DNA of 64,000 bases, from positions 248,001 to 312,000 of the forward strand of contig JASMHC010000015.1 in the NCBI GenBank assembly GCA_030750975.1. The letters are read 5' to 3'. The notes under the pieces were generated by a model. That model was not told the DNA's origin and searched no databases. It worked only from the letters and a program-made list of their open reading frames with translations. The position numbers and the translations under genes are program-made. This DNA comes from Paracoccaceae bacterium (GTDB taxonomy: Bacteria > Pseudomonadota > Alphaproteobacteria > Rhodobacterales > Rhodobacteraceae). Positions 33,457-42,840 of the stretch are shown here, piece after piece (position 1 is the stretch's first letter; every line of letters begins with the position of its first letter).

Positions 33457-35478
33457 ATGATCAAAACGATTGCCGACGCGCTGAGCGAGCGTGGATATGA
33501 CACGCTGACCGACGTTCAAAACGCCGTGTCAGAGCCTGAGTTGCAGGAATCCGACCTGCTGGTTTCGGCGCAGACCGGATCGGGCAAAACCGTCGGGTTC
33601 GGGTTGGCGATCGCAAAGACCCTGCTGGGGGATTCCGAGCATTTCGGTAAAGCGGCTGCACCTCTGGCGCTGGTGGTTGCCCCGACGCGGGAATTGGCGA
33701 TGCAGGTCAAACAGGAACTGGGCTGGCTTTATGCCAAGGCCGGTGCGCGGATGGCATCTTGTGTCGGCGGGATGGATTCGCGCGATGAACGCCGGGCGCT
33801 GGAACGCGGGGCGCATATCGTGGTCGGCACGCCGGGGCGCTTGCGCGATCACATCACGCGCGGAGCGTTGGTGCTGGACGATTTGCGTGTCGTCGTGCTG
33901 GATGAAGCGGACGAGATGCTGGATATGGGCTTCCGCGAAGACCTTGAGTTTATGCTGGGCGAAGCGCCTGACACGCGGCGGACGCTGATGTTCTCGGCCA
34001 CTGTGCCGCCGGTGATTGCGGAAATGGCGAAGGAATTCCAGCGCGATGCGGTGCGGGTCTCGACCGTCTCGAAGGGCGATCAGCATGCGGATATTACCTA
34101 TCAGGCGATGACCGTTGCGCATTGGGAAGTGGAAAACGCGATTATCAACCTGCTGCGTTATCACGATGCGCCGAATGCCATTGTTTTTGCAAATACGCGG
34201 GCGGGCGTGTCGCGGTTGATGTCGCGCTTTGCCAATCGCGGGTTCAGCGTGGTCAGCCTGTCGGGCGAGCTGTCGCAGACCGAACGTACCCATGCGCTGC
34301 AAGCCATGCGCGACGGACGTGCGCAGGTTTGTGTGGCCACGGATGTGGCAGCGCGGGGGATCGACCTGCCCAATCTGGCGCTGGTCATCCATGCCGATCT
34401 GCCCGGCGGCAGCGAGGCGCTGTTGCATCGCTCGGGCCGGACCGGACGGGCGGGGCGCAAGGGCGTGTCGGCGCTGATCGCAACGCCAAAGACGGTGAAA
34501 AAGGCGGAACGCCTGTTGAAATGGGCCAAGGTGAAGGCCGAGTGGGTCAAGCCGCCATCCGCCGAGGAAATTCTTGAAAAGGATCAGGCGCGTTTGCTGG
34601 CCGATCCGCTGTGGCAGGACGCACCGACCGAGCGTGAATCCGCCTTTGCAGAGACGCTTTTGGCGCAGCACAGCCCCGCGCGGATCGCCGCGGCCTATTT
34701 GCGCCTGTACCAGTCGCGGCAGTCGGCCCCCGAAGAGCTGTCATCGCCCGATGCCAAACCTGCCCGAAAATCGCATGAAGAGTTCGGGCCAAGCACGTGG
34801 TTTTCGGTTTCGGTCGGCCGCAAGAACAAGGCCGAACCGCGCTGGCTGCTGCCGATGATCCTGCGCAACAGCAATCTTGACAAGCAGGCGATTGGCGCGA
34901 TCCGTGTGCAATTTGCCGAGACGTTCATTGAAGTGTCGGACGCCTCGTTGCCGGGTCTTGCAGATGTGCTGGCCGCGGGTGGCGAGCTTGAAGAGGGTAT
35001 TCGCCTGAAACAGTTGGACGGCGTGCCTGATTTCAACGCGCCCGGGCCTGATTTCAGGAAAAGCGACAAGCCGCGTAAGCCGAGGTCGGACGGGCCTCGG
35101 GACGAGAAACCGCGCAATCCGAAGGGTGATACGCCGCGACGCGAGACGCCCCGGAAGCCCAAGTTTGACGAGGGCAAGCCACGCAAGGACAAACCGAAGC
35201 GGGATGACAAACCGGACGGCGAAAAGAAGCCGCAGAAGGTGCACCGGGTGTGGGACGACAAGCCTGCAAAACGCAAAGAGCGGGATGATAAGCCGCAAAA
35301 ACCCCGGCACGAAAAACCTAAGGGAGAGACCCCCAAGGGTGAAAAGACAAAATCTCAGCGTAAAGCTGGCGGGGCGGATGCGAGCAAGTCGTTCCGCAAG
35401 CCGCGTCACAAATCTGCCAAGCCGAAGGGTGGCAAGGGGAATTTCGGCGGGAACGCTGTTCCGCGCCGACGGGGGTAG
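33457..35478 (+). CDS. DEAD-box RNA helicase with DbpA-type domain and basic repeat tail
   Basis: A 673-residue RNA helicase. Core motifs: Walker A AQTGSGKT (about 38-45), PTRELA, DEAD at about 149-152, SAT (about 180), and HRSGRTGRAGRKG in the second RecA domain. Residues about 445-515 resemble the DbpA/CsdA RNA-binding domain (STWFSVSVGRKNKAEPRWLL). The last ~150 residues are a disordered tail of repeated K/R-P-K-D-E units (for example GKPRKDKPKRDDKPDGEK), which would bind RNA nonspecifically. Roles in ribosome assembly or cold adaptation are usual for the family. The final base of its stop begins a GGGGGC repeat. Confidence 0.9.
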   Translation: MIKTIADALSERGYDTLTDVQNAVSEPELQESDLLVSAQTGSGKTVGFGLAIAKTLLGDSEHFGKAAAPLALVVAPTRELAMQVKQELGWLYAKAGARMASCVGGMDSRDERRALERGAHIVVGTPGRLRDHITRGALVLDDLRVVVLDEADEMLDMGFREDLEFMLGEAPDTRRTLMFSATVPPVIAEMAKEFQRDAVRVSTVSKGDQHADITYQAMTVAHWEVENAIINLLRYHDAPNAIVFANTRAGVSRLMSRFANRGFSVVSLSGELSQTERTHALQAMRDGRAQVCVATDVAARGIDLPNLALVIHADLPGGSEALLHRSGRTGRAGRKGVSALIATPKTVKKAERLLKWAKVKAEWVKPPSAEEILEKDQARLLADPLWQDAPTERESAFAETLLAQHSPARIAAAYLRLYQSRQSAPEELSSPDAKPARKSHEEFGPSTWFSVSVGRKNKAEPRWLLPMILRNSNLDKQAIGAIRVQFAETFIEVSDASLPGLADVLAAGGELEEGIRLKQLDGVPDFNAPGPDFRKSDKPRKPRSDGPRDEKPRNPKGDTPRRETPRKPKFDEGKPRKDKPKRDDKPDGEKKPQKVHRVWDDKPAKRKERDDKPQKPRHEKPKGETPKGEKTKSQRKAGGADASKSFRKPRHKSAKPKGGKGNFGGNAVPRRRG

Positions 35479-35549
35479 GGGGCTGTCTGCCCCCTCTTGT
35501 CCCTGCGGGCCAATTCACCCCCGAGGATACTTCAGGTCAAAAGAAAGCG
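35478..35549 (+). repeat. Rhodobacteraceae-type intergenic repeat, copy 2
   Basis: GGGGGCTGTCTGCCCCC (35478-35494) starts on the last base of the helicase stop codon. A GC-rich spacer is followed by CCCCCGAGGATACTTCAGG and TCAAAAGAAAG. It separates the convergent helicase and phosphomannomutase genes and probably works as a two-way terminator. Confidence 0.6.
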
Positions 35550-35553
35550 TGGA

Positions 35554-36915
35554 TCAGAGCAGGGCCTTGATCTCGTCCAGTTTTTGCTGAACCAGCGCCG
35601 CGTTGCCTTTGGCTTCGATATTCAGGCGCAAAAGCGGCTCTGTATTTGATGCGCGAAGGTTGAAACGCCAGGTGTCGAAAGACAGGCTAAGGCCGTCCGT
35701 TTCGTCCCGAGAAATGGCGTTTTCGGCGTAAATAGACTCGATTTTCGCGATTGACGCAGCCACGTCCCCGACACGGAAATTGGTTTCGCCGGAGGATGGG
35801 AAGGCGGCGATACGTTCGGCCATCAGGTCGTGCAGCGTTTGTCCGCGACGTCCGAGCAGTTCAACCACCAGTAGCCACGGGATCATACCGCTGTCGCAGG
35901 CAACGAAATCGCGGAAATAATGGTGGGCCGACATTTCTCCGCCATAGACCGCGCCGGTTTCGCGCATGACCTGCTTGACGAAGGCGTGCCCGGTGCGGGA
36001 CTGAATGGCATTTCCGCCTTTGTCAGAGACTATTTCCCGGGTGTTCCAGATAACCCGAGGGTCATGGACGATGCCTGCGCCCGGTTCTTTGGCCAGAAAC
36101 GCCTCGGCCAGAAGGCCGACGACGTATTCTCCGGCGATGAATTGGCCCATGTGGTCGAAGAAAAAACAGCGGTCAAAATCGCCGTCCCATGCGATGCCCA
36201 GATCGGCGCCCTCGGCGATGACGGCAGCGGCTGTGACCGGCTGGTTTTCTTCCAGCAGAGGGTTTGGAATCCCATTGGGAAAACTGCCGTCCGGTGTGTG
36301 ATGCAGGCGCACCACCTCAAGCGGGGCACCTTTGGCGATCAGCGCGTCCCATATGGCGTCAAAGGTCGGCCCTGCCGCGCCATTACCGGCATTGACCAGC
36401 AGTTTCATCGGTTTGAGCGCGGAAATGTCGATGAATTCGAGCACACGTGCGACATAAGCGGCGCGGGCACCTTCGGCCAAGCGGATGCTGCCAGAGGCAT
36501 TTTGGGCCGGAATCGAGCCTGATTCGGCCAGTTCCCGCACCTTCTGCAATTCGGTCGCCGGATCAAGCGGGGCCGAGCCTGCCTTGACCATTTTCATCCC
36601 GTTATAATCCATCGGGTTGTGCGATGCGGTGACGCAAATGCCGCCATCCGCCTGAAAATGGGTGGTGGCAAAATACATTTCCTCGGTGCCGGACAGGCCG
36701 AGATCAAGCACTTCGACACCCTGGCTGATCAGACCCTCGGCAACCGCGTTCGACAATGCGCCCGAGCTGGGGCGGATGTCGCGGCCCAGCACGACACGTT
36801 TGGCCCCCAGCACATGCGCGAAGGCTGCGCCGATCACACGGGCGATGTCTTCGTTCAGTTCTTCGCCGAGTTTCCCCCGGATGTCATAGGCTTTGAAACA
36901 GGTGAGATTGGTCAT
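35554..36915 (-). CDS. manB: phosphomannomutase / phosphoglucomutase
   Basis: A 453-residue alpha-D-phosphohexomutase interconverting mannose 6- and 1-phosphate (and probably glucose phosphates), feeding GDP-mannose or UDP-glucose. The phosphoserine S98 is in VTASHNPMDYNG; the metal loop is DGDFDR (D244, D246, D248); GEMSAHHYFRDF is the sugar-binding loop, and RASNTEPLLRLN the phosphate-binding domain. It is the last gene of the minus-strand block kdsB-kdsA-ugd-manB. Sequence does not settle mannose against glucose specificity. Confidence 0.92.
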   Translation of the reverse strand: MTNLTCFKAYDIRGKLGEELNEDIARVIGAAFAHVLGAKRVVLGRDIRPSSGALSNAVAEGLISQGVEVLDLGLSGTEEMYFATTHFQADGGICVTASHNPMDYNGMKMVKAGSAPLDPATELQKVRELAESGSIPAQNASGSIRLAEGARAAYVARVLEFIDISALKPMKLLVNAGNGAAGPTFDAIWDALIAKGAPLEVVRLHHTPDGSFPNGIPNPLLEENQPVTAAAVIAEGADLGIAWDGDFDRCFFFDHMGQFIAGEYVVGLLAEAFLAKEPGAGIVHDPRVIWNTREIVSDKGGNAIQSRTGHAFVKQVMRETGAVYGGEMSAHHYFRDFVACDSGMIPWLLVVELLGRRGQTLHDLMAERIAAFPSSGETNFRVGDVAASIAKIESIYAENAISRDETDGLSLSFDTWRFNLRASNTEPLLRLNIEAKGNAALVQQKLDEIKALL

Positions 36916-36932
36916 AAAATGTCCTTTTGGGC

Positions 36933-38108
36933 TTAATCAGAGCCGAAAATGTCCCTGGTAAATACTTTGTCTGCAACATCGCGGATGTCGTCAGTGATGC
37001 GGTTGGCGATGATCAGATCCGAGGCGGATTTCAGCGTGTCCAGATCATGGATCACGCGCGACCCGAAGAATTCGTCTTCGTGCAATTCCGGTTCGTAGAC
37101 GATCACCTCGATCCCTTTGGCCTTGATCCGCTTCATGATGCCCTGAATCGAGGATTGGCGGAAATTGTCGGATCCGGCCTTCATCACCAGCCGGTAGATA
37201 CCGACCACGCCGGGCTTCATGTCGATGATGCGGAAGGCCAGAAAATCCTTGCGGGTGGCGTTGGCATCGACAATGGCCTGTATCAGGCTTTGCGGCACTT
37301 GCGTGTAATTGGCGAGCAGTTGCTTGGTGTCTTTCGGCAGGCAATAACCGCCATATCCGAAGCTGGGATTGTTGTAGTGGTCGCCGATCCGTGGATCGAG
37401 GCTGACGCCTTCGATGATCTGTCGGGTGTCGATGTCGTGGGCCAGCGCGTAGCTGTCAAGTTCGTTGAAATAGGCGACGCGCATCGCGAGATAGGTATTG
37501 GCGAAAAGCTTGATCGCCTCGGCCTCGCGCGGGCCGGTCAGAAGGACGGGGGTGTCTTTGTCGATGGCACCCTGAAGCAGCAGATCCGCAAAGTTTTGCG
37601 CACGCACCGATTGTTCGCCCACCACAATGCGCGAGGGGTGGAGGTTGTCGTGAAGCGCCTTGCCTTCGCGCAGGAACTCGGGGCTGAAAATCACTTGATC
37701 CGTCTCTAATTCGGCTGAAATCTGCTCTGTAAAGCCAACGGGGATGGTGGATTTTATGACGATTGTCGCATTGCGATTGGTGGCGATGACATCGCGGATC
37801 ACCGCCTTGACCGAGGACGTATCGAAAAAGTTGAACTTCGGATCGTAATTGGTGGGTGTGGCGACAATCACGAAGTCGGCGGAGCGATAGGCCGAAGGGC
37901 CGTCGGTGGTGGCGGATAGCGACAAGTCGCGATTGGCGAGGTAATCCTCAAGCTCGGGGTCGATGATCGGGCATTCACGGGCGTTGATCTGATCCACGCG
38001 GCTTTGCGAAATATCAACCATGGTCACGTTGTTGTGCTGTGCCAAAAGTACGGCATTGGACAGGCCGACATAGCCTATGCCCGCGACGGCGATGATTTTC
38101 TGATGCAT
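36933..38108 (-). CDS. ugd: UDP-glucose 6-dehydrogenase family
   Basis: A 391-residue nucleotide-sugar dehydrogenase. The NAD-binding N-terminus is [20 protein letters not shown]; the catalytic cysteine is C256 in [14 protein letters not shown], with K200 in [10 protein letters not shown]. It probably oxidises UDP-glucose to UDP-glucuronate for surface polysaccharide, though other UDP-hexoses are possible. It lies 17 bases upstream of manB and about 62 bases downstream of kdsA. An antisense-oriented TTAGAGAC motif at 37702 gives a TTA leucine codon in its ELETD segment. Confidence 0.92.
   Translation of the reverse strand: MHQKIIAVAGIGYVGLSNAVLLAQHNNVTMVDISQSRVDQINARECPIIDPELEDYLANRDLSLSATTDGPSAYRSADFVIVATPTNYDPKFNFFDTSSVKAVIRDVIATNRNATIVIKSTIPVGFTEQISAELETDQVIFSPEFLREGKALHDNLHPSRIVVGEQSVRAQNFADLLLQGAIDKDTPVLLTGPREAEAIKLFANTYLAMRVAYFNELDSYALAHDIDTRQIIEGVSLDPRIGDHYNNPSFGYGGYCLPKDTKQLLANYTQVPQSLIQAIVDANATRKDFLAFRIIDMKPGVVGIYRLVMKAGSDNFRQSSIQGIMKRIKAKGIEVIVYEPELHEDEFFGSRVIHDLDTLKSASDLIIANRITDDIRDVADKVFTRDIFGSD
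37702..37709 (-). repeat. dispersed motif TTAGAGAC
   Basis: It lies in ugd, read in the sense direction, and is followed by GGATCAAG; it encodes Leu-Glu-Thr with a TTA codon. Confidence 0.5.
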
Positions 38109-38170
38109 GGTGCTCTGCCCGATTGTTTTGCGGGCTTTATAGCAGAAAACCGTGGCAGCTTAACCCGTTT

Positions 38171-38989
38171 TCAAAGCGATTTCGCCATGGCGTCAAATGC
38201 GCGAAGCTGGGCGATCAGGTCGGGCAAGCCTGAAAGCGGCAGCATGTTCGGCCCGTCGCTGGGGGCGTTGTCCGGGTCTTGGTGGGTTTCAAGGAAAACC
38301 CCCGCAACCCCGACAGCACAGGCGGCGCGGGCCAAGGGGGCGACAAATTCGCGGTTTCCGCCTGAACTAGAGCCTTTTCCACCCGGCTGCTGGACCGAGT
38401 GGGTGGCGTCGAAGATCACCGGGTATCCGGTGCTAGCCATTTGCGGCAGTGCGCGGAAATCGTTGACAAGGGTGTTATAGCCGAACGAGGTGCCGCGTTC
38501 GGTCAGCAAAATGCGTGAATTGCCTGTATCAGAGACTTTTTCGGCCACATGCCGCATGTCCCACGGGGCAAGGAACTGGCCCTTTTTGATATTCACCGCC
38601 TTGCCGGTTTGACCCGCCGCGATCAGCAGATCGGTTTGACGGCAGAGAAAGGCGGGGATTTGCAGAACATCGCAGACTTCTGCGGCCGGTTTGCATTGAC
38701 TGGTTTCGTGGACGTCAGTGAGCACGGGAATGCCAAATTCGTCTCTAATCTTGCCCAAAATGGCCAAACCTTCGTCAAGTCCGGGGCCTCGTCGTGAGTG
38801 AATCGATGTGCGGTTGGCTTTGTCGAAACTGGCTTTGAAGATCACCTTTGTGCCTGTCGCGGCACAGGCCTCAAGAATGCCCTCGGCCATCATGCGAGCA
38901 TGATCGAGGGATTCCAGCTGACACGGCCCTGCGATCAGGGCGATGGGATTGCTTTCGCCGATGTCGATGTTCTGAATGCGGACGGTCAT
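38171..38989 (-). CDS. kdsA: 3-deoxy-8-phosphooctulonate synthase
   Basis: A 272-residue enzyme condensing phosphoenolpyruvate with arabinose 5-phosphate to Kdo-8-phosphate. Family blocks: [37 protein letters not shown] and [12 protein letters not shown]. Cysteine C23 in AGPCQLES is the metal ligand of the metal-dependent class, as in Aquifex, where the E. coli enzyme has asparagine. It overlaps kdsB by four bases. A TTAGAGAC motif at 38741 forces an AGA arginine codon in IRDEF. Confidence 0.95.
   Translation of the reverse strand: MTVRIQNIDIGESNPIALIAGPCQLESLDHARMMAEGILEACAATGTKVIFKASFDKANRTSIHSRRGPGLDEGLAILGKIRDEFGIPVLTDVHETSQCKPAAEVCDVLQIPAFLCRQTDLLIAAGQTGKAVNIKKGQFLAPWDMRHVAEKVSDTGNSRILLTERGTSFGYNTLVNDFRALPQMASTGYPVIFDATHSVQQPGGKGSSSGGNREFVAPLARAACAVGVAGVFLETHQDPDNAPSDGPNMLPLSGLPDLIAQLRAFDAMAKSL
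38741..38748 (-). repeat. dispersed motif TTAGAGAC
   Basis: It lies in kdsA, in another reading frame (Ile-Arg-Asp, AGA codon), and is followed by GAATTTGG. Confidence 0.5.
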
Positions 38990-39780
38990 GCAAGATCCCT
39001 TAGCGCGGCTTCGATGCGGGGAATGTCTTGGGGGTTGTTGAGTTCCCAGAACACGCGGCCTTGGGCGTTAACCTTTACGCAGCGGATCGGGTGGCCATTT
39101 TCGAGGAACCGCAATTGCTCGAGACCTTCGAGAGTTTCAAGCGGGCCGGCTTGCCAGGTTTTGTAGGCAGCCAGTGCGGCGGGGCGGTAGGCGTAGACCC
39201 CAACATGGTGAAAAACCGGAACCGGCGATGTAATCGGTTGATTAGGATCGATATAGGGAATGACCTCTTTTGAGAAATAAAGCGCGTTTTGGGCTTTATC
39301 AAAGGTGGCCGTGGTGCCGCCGACACGGCCATTGCGGCGATCCTCGATGAAATGACCATAGGTGAGTGGATCGCAGCGCAGCACCGGCGTGGCCATCTGG
39401 ACCTGAAAGTCTTGTTGCATCTCGGCCACGAGGGCTTCGATGAACCAAGGCGGGGTCAACGGGGCGTCGCCCTGAAGATTGACGATGATATCGGCCTGAA
39501 TGTCGGTGTTCTCAACCGCTTCGGCACAACGCTCGGTTCCGTTTTGGCAGGTGTCGGCGGTCATGATGACCTCCGCGCCGAAAGCTTTTGACAGTTCGGC
39601 AATCCGGTCATCATCGGTGGCCACATAGACCGCATCAATCCCCTGCACCTGCTGCGCGGCTTCCCATGTCAATTGGATCAGTGGTTTCTGCGAGCCATCG
39701 CGCAAGGTCAGCATCGCCAAGGGCTTGCCGGGAAAACGGCGAGAGGCGTAACGGGCCGGGATGATGATGACGGTGTGCAT
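38986..39780 (-). CDS. kdsB: 3-deoxy-manno-octulosonate cytidylyltransferase
   Basis: A 264-residue enzyme activating Kdo as CMP-Kdo. The N-terminus [18 protein letters not shown] is the nucleotide-binding signature; [18 protein letters not shown] and [15 protein letters not shown] follow in order. It heads the minus-strand block kdsB-kdsA-ugd-manB, pointing to lipopolysaccharide core or a Kdo-containing capsule. The ATG at 39780 lies in CATATG; longer reading frames upstream run through the rimP leader and are rejected. The ribosome binding site is weak. Confidence 0.95.
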   Translation of the reverse strand: MHTVIIIPARYASRRFPGKPLAMLTLRDGSQKPLIQLTWEAAQQVQGIDAVYVATDDDRIAELSKAFGAEVIMTADTCQNGTERCAEAVENTDIQADIIVNLQGDAPLTPPWFIEALVAEMQQDFQVQMATPVLRCDPLTYGHFIEDRRNGRVGGTTATFDKAQNALYFSKEVIPYIDPNQPITSPVPVFHHVGVYAYRPAALAAYKTWQAGPLETLEGLEQLRFLENGHPIRCVKVNAQGRVFWELNNPQDIPRIEAALRDLA

Positions 39781-39807
39781 ATGGTCTTTATGGGCAAGTC
39801 GTAAGGA

Positions 39808-39942
39808 ATAGGCCAGAGAATTGAACTGGCTCTTGCAGACTCGGATCACCTGACGTATATGCCCCTCAACAGCGGCGCGCTGGTCTGGAAACGGACGAAC
39901 GCTCCACCGGGAAATACCAACGGGCCGCGGGCCCGTTTTTTT
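39808..39942 (+). ncRNA. rimP leader, putative attenuator RNA
   Basis: The 135 bases before rimP contain an early hairpin GCCAG / CTGGC (39812-39830), further GC-rich stretches and an intrinsic terminator AACGGGCC-GCG-GGCCCGTT followed by TTTTT (39919-39942), ending 13 bases before the rimP start. This matches the description of the alphaproteobacterial rimP-leader attenuator (Rfam family) that precedes rimP-nusA-infB. The regulatory signal is unknown. The exact 5' end is a guess. Confidence 0.7.
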
Positions 39943-39955
39943 GTGTTTGGATAGT

Positions 39956-40552
39956 ATGACAAACGACCTGATAGCAAAGGCCGCGATTGATCGCAGACTG
40001 GCCGAGATCGTCACTCCGGTGATTGAGGATCTCGGGTTTGAACTGGTGCGTATCCGCCTGATGAGCGGCAAGACCACCACGTTGCAGATCATGGCCGAGA
40101 AACCCGAAGGCGGGATCGAGGTGGATGATTGCGCCGCGATCTCGACTGCCGTGAGCGCCGTACTGGATGTCGAGGACCCGATCCTTGACGCCTATGCGCT
40201 TGAGGTGTCCAGCCCCGGGATCGACCGGCCTTTGACCCGCCTGAAGGATTTCGACATGTGGGTCGGCTATGAGGCGAAGATCGAGACGACCGAGCTGATC
40301 GACGGGCGCCGCCGCTTCAAGGGCGAGATTGCCGGGACCGAGGGCGACGAGGTTCTGATCACGATTGAGGATCAGGGCGAAGATGTCACCATCGGGTTGA
40401 AATTCGACTGGCTGGAAGATGCCAAGCTGGTTCTGACCGACGATTTGATCCGCGATGTTCTGCGCGCCCGAAAGGATGCGGGGCAGGTGGACGAAACCCA
40501 GTTTGATGAGATTGAGACCGTCCTGGACGGCGAAGACGAGGACAAGGCGTAA
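39956..40552 (+). CDS. rimP: ribosome maturation factor RimP
   Basis: A 198-residue protein needed for 30S subunit maturation. Blocks: [59 protein letters not shown], then a C-terminal Sm-like domain and an acidic tail. It is the first gene of rimP-nusA-ylxR-infB; the start ATG lies 13 bases after the leader terminator, so its expression depends on antitermination. The acidic ~25-residue extension is longer than in E. coli. Confidence 0.95.
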   Translation: MTNDLIAKAAIDRRLAEIVTPVIEDLGFELVRIRLMSGKTTTLQIMAEKPEGGIEVDDCAAISTAVSAVLDVEDPILDAYALEVSSPGIDRPLTRLKDFDMWVGYEAKIETTELIDGRRRFKGEIAGTEGDEVLITIEDQGEDVTIGLKFDWLEDAKLVLTDDLIRDVLRARKDAGQVDETQFDEIETVLDGEDEDKA

Positions 40553-40572
40553 GCCTTTTAGGAGGAAGAAAG

Positions 40573-42192
40573 ATGGCAATTACCTCTGCAAACCAGCTGG
40601 AGCTTTTGCAAACCGCAGAAGCTGTGGCCCGCGAGAAAATGATCGACCCGTCGCTGGTTGTTGAAGCGATGGAAGAGTCGTTGGCACGTGCGGCCAAGTC
40701 GCGCTACGGGTCCGAGATGGACATTCGCGTGTCGATTGACCGCAAAACCGGTAAGGCGACCTTTACCCGCGTGCGCACCGTGGTCGAGGATGAAGAGCTT
40801 GAGAATTATCAGGCCGAGTTCACTGTCGAGCAGGCCAAGCAGTATATGGAAGACCCTGCGGTTGGTGACGTCTTTGAAGAAGAAGTGCCACCGGTTGAGC
40901 TGGGCCGGATCGCGGCGCAGTCGGCCAAGCAGGTGATCTTGCAAAAGGTTCGCGAAGCCGAGCGGGATCGTCAGTACGAAGAATTCATCGACCGCGAAGG
41001 CACTATCATCAACGGTGTCGTCAAGCGCGAGGAATACGGCAATGTGATCGTTGATGTGGGCCGGGGCGAAGCCATCCTGCGCCGCAATGAAAAGATCGGC
41101 CGCGAAAGCCATCGTCCGAATGATCGTATCCGTGCCTATATCAAGGAAGTCCGCCGCGAAGCGCGTGGTCCTCAGATATTCCTGAGCCGGACCGCGCCGG
41201 AATTCATGGCCGAGCTGTTCAAGATGGAAGTGCCGGAAATCTATGAAGGCATTATCGAGATCAAGGCCGTGGCCCGTGATCCGGGCAGCCGTGCGAAGAT
41301 CGCGGTGATTTCCTATGATGGTGGTATTGATCCGGTTGGTGCCTGCGTGGGTATGCGCGGAAGCCGTGTTCAGGCCGTTGTGAACGAGCTTCAGGGCGAA
41401 AAGATCGACATTATCCCGTGGAACGAAGATCAGCCGACCTTCCTGGTGAATGCGCTGCAACCTGCCGAAGTGTCGAAGGTTGTTCTGGACGAAGAAGCCG
41501 GCAAGATCGAGATTGTTGTGCCGGACGAGCAACTGTCGCTGGCGATCGGACGCCGTGGTCAGAACGTGCGTCTGGCGTCTCAGCTGACTAATCTGGATAT
41601 CGACATCACCACTGAAAGCGAAGATTCCGAACGTCGCCAGAAAGAATTCGAAGAGCGCACCCGCCTGTTCATGGCGGCGCTGGATCTGGACGAATTCTTT
41701 GCCCAGTTGCTGGTTTCGGAAGGGTTCACAAACCTTGAAGAAGTGGCCTATGTCGAAGTTGACGAACTGCTCAGCATTGACGGCGTTGATGAAGGCACCG
41801 CGGAAGAGCTTCAGGCCCGCGCCCGTGACGTTCTGGAAGAGCGTGCGCGTCGGGCGATCGAGGCGGCTCAGGAAATGGGTGTCGAACAAAGCCTGTTCGA
41901 TTTCGAAGGCCTGACGCCCGAAATGATCCTGGCCCTGGCCGAGGATGATGTGAAATCGCTGGAAGATTTCGCAACCTGCGCCGATTGGGAACTGGCGGGT
42001 GGCTGGACCACGGTGGATGGTCAGCGGGTGAAGGATGACGGCATCCTTGAGTCCTTCGATGTGTCGCTGGAAGAGGCGCAAATCCTTGTCATGAACGCCC
42101 GTATCCAATTGGGCTGGGTTGATCCGGCCGATCTGGAAGCCGACGAAGACGACGCCGTTGACGGCGAAGACGAGGAGGGCGCCGAGGTCTAA
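40573..42192 (+). CDS. nusA: transcription termination/antitermination factor NusA
   Basis: A 539-residue protein binding RNA polymerase and nascent RNA. The order is the N-terminal polymerase-binding domain (1-125), S1 domain (GTIINGVVKREEYGNVIVDV), KH domains (GACVGMRGSRVQAVVNEL; LAIGRRGQNVRLASQL) and two C-terminal acidic repeats containing helix-hairpin-helix-like units. It ends with a strongly acidic tail. A perfect ribosome binding site (AGGAGGAAGAAAG) precedes the ATG, 20 bases after rimP. It may act back on the leader attenuator. Confidence 0.97.
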   Translation: MAITSANQLELLQTAEAVAREKMIDPSLVVEAMEESLARAAKSRYGSEMDIRVSIDRKTGKATFTRVRTVVEDEELENYQAEFTVEQAKQYMEDPAVGDVFEEEVPPVELGRIAAQSAKQVILQKVREAERDRQYEEFIDREGTIINGVVKREEYGNVIVDVGRGEAILRRNEKIGRESHRPNDRIRAYIKEVRREARGPQIFLSRTAPEFMAELFKMEVPEIYEGIIEIKAVARDPGSRAKIAVISYDGGIDPVGACVGMRGSRVQAVVNELQGEKIDIIPWNEDQPTFLVNALQPAEVSKVVLDEEAGKIEIVVPDEQLSLAIGRRGQNVRLASQLTNLDIDITTESEDSERRQKEFEERTRLFMAALDLDEFFAQLLVSEGFTNLEEVAYVEVDELLSIDGVDEGTAEELQARARDVLEERARRAIEAAQEMGVEQSLFDFEGLTPEMILALAEDDVKSLEDFATCADWELAGGWTTVDGQRVKDDGILESFDVSLEEAQILVMNARIQLGWVDPADLEADEDDAVDGEDEEGAEV

Positions 42193-42213
42193 CCGGCCTT
42201 GGCGGGGTCCGAC

Positions 42214-42831
42214 ATGACGCGCGGTGGCAAAACCGGCGGCTCGGGTGAACCAGAGCGGAAATGCATCGCCACGGGCGAGGTACAGCCCAAGCATGGGCTG
42301 ATCCGCTTTGTCGTTGGGCCGGATGCGCAGATCGTGCCGGATATTCTGGGCAAGCTGCCCGGACGCGGGCTTTGGGTCAGTGCCGAACGAACGGCGTTGA
42401 CCGAGGCTGTGAAGAAAGGCGCGTTTTCACGGGCTGCGCGGCAGAAGGTAACGGTGCCTGAAGACATGATTCAGGATATCGAGACACAACTTGCCCGGCG
42501 CGTTGTCGATCTGATTTCGCTGGCGCGCAAAGGCGGCGGGGCCGTTGCCGGGTATGAAAAGGTCAAGGACTGGCTTTTGAAAGATGAAGCCGACGTTCTG
42601 ATCCAGTCTTCGGACGGATCCGAGCGGGGAAAATCGAAACTGAGCACGCCTTATGGCGGCTCATTCATCGGCTGGCTAAGCGCAAACGAGCTTGGATTGG
42701 CATTCGGTCGAGAAACTGTGATACATGCGGCGCTATCCTCTGGTGGACTCACGCGGCGTATTGTAGAGGAAGCGCAACGTCTGAAAGGCGTTCGCGGATT
42801 TGACGGCGCCAAGGGGCGTCGGAAAGGGTAA
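42214..42831 (+). CDS. RNA-binding protein, YlxR (DUF448) fused to L7Ae-like domain
   Basis: A 205-residue protein. Residues 8-90 are the YlxR domain (RKCIATGEVQPKHGLIRFVV, GKLPGRGLWVS); residues 100-190 resemble an L7Ae/L30e-like RNA-binding domain (DLISLARKGGGAVAGYEKVK, GRETVIHAALSSGGLTRRI). The YlxR-L7Ae fusion is common in alphaproteobacteria between nusA and infB. The ATG at 42214 is preferred; an in-frame TTG at 42199 is possible. The role in translation or ribosome biogenesis is inferred from location. Confidence 0.9.
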   Translation: MTRGGKTGGSGEPERKCIATGEVQPKHGLIRFVVGPDAQIVPDILGKLPGRGLWVSAERTALTEAVKKGAFSRAARQKVTVPEDMIQDIETQLARRVVDLISLARKGGGAVAGYEKVKDWLLKDEADVLIQSSDGSERGKSKLSTPYGGSFIGWLSANELGLAFGRETVIHAALSSGGLTRRIVEEAQRLKGVRGFDGAKGRRKG

Positions 42832-42840
42832 GTAGGCTTT

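Noticed and set aside
39781-39955. A tRNA gene before rimP, as in E. coli where metY stands there
   Set aside because: No cloverleaf with T-loop or anticodon arm could be drawn; the hairpins fit a leader with terminator.
42199-42213. TTG start for the YlxR-L7Ae gene
   Set aside because: ATG 42214 is in frame, closer to the family start and has a G-rich site upstream.
40558-42294. A 578-codon open frame antisense to nusA
   Set aside because: It mirrors a conserved operon gene and shows no recognisable domain.
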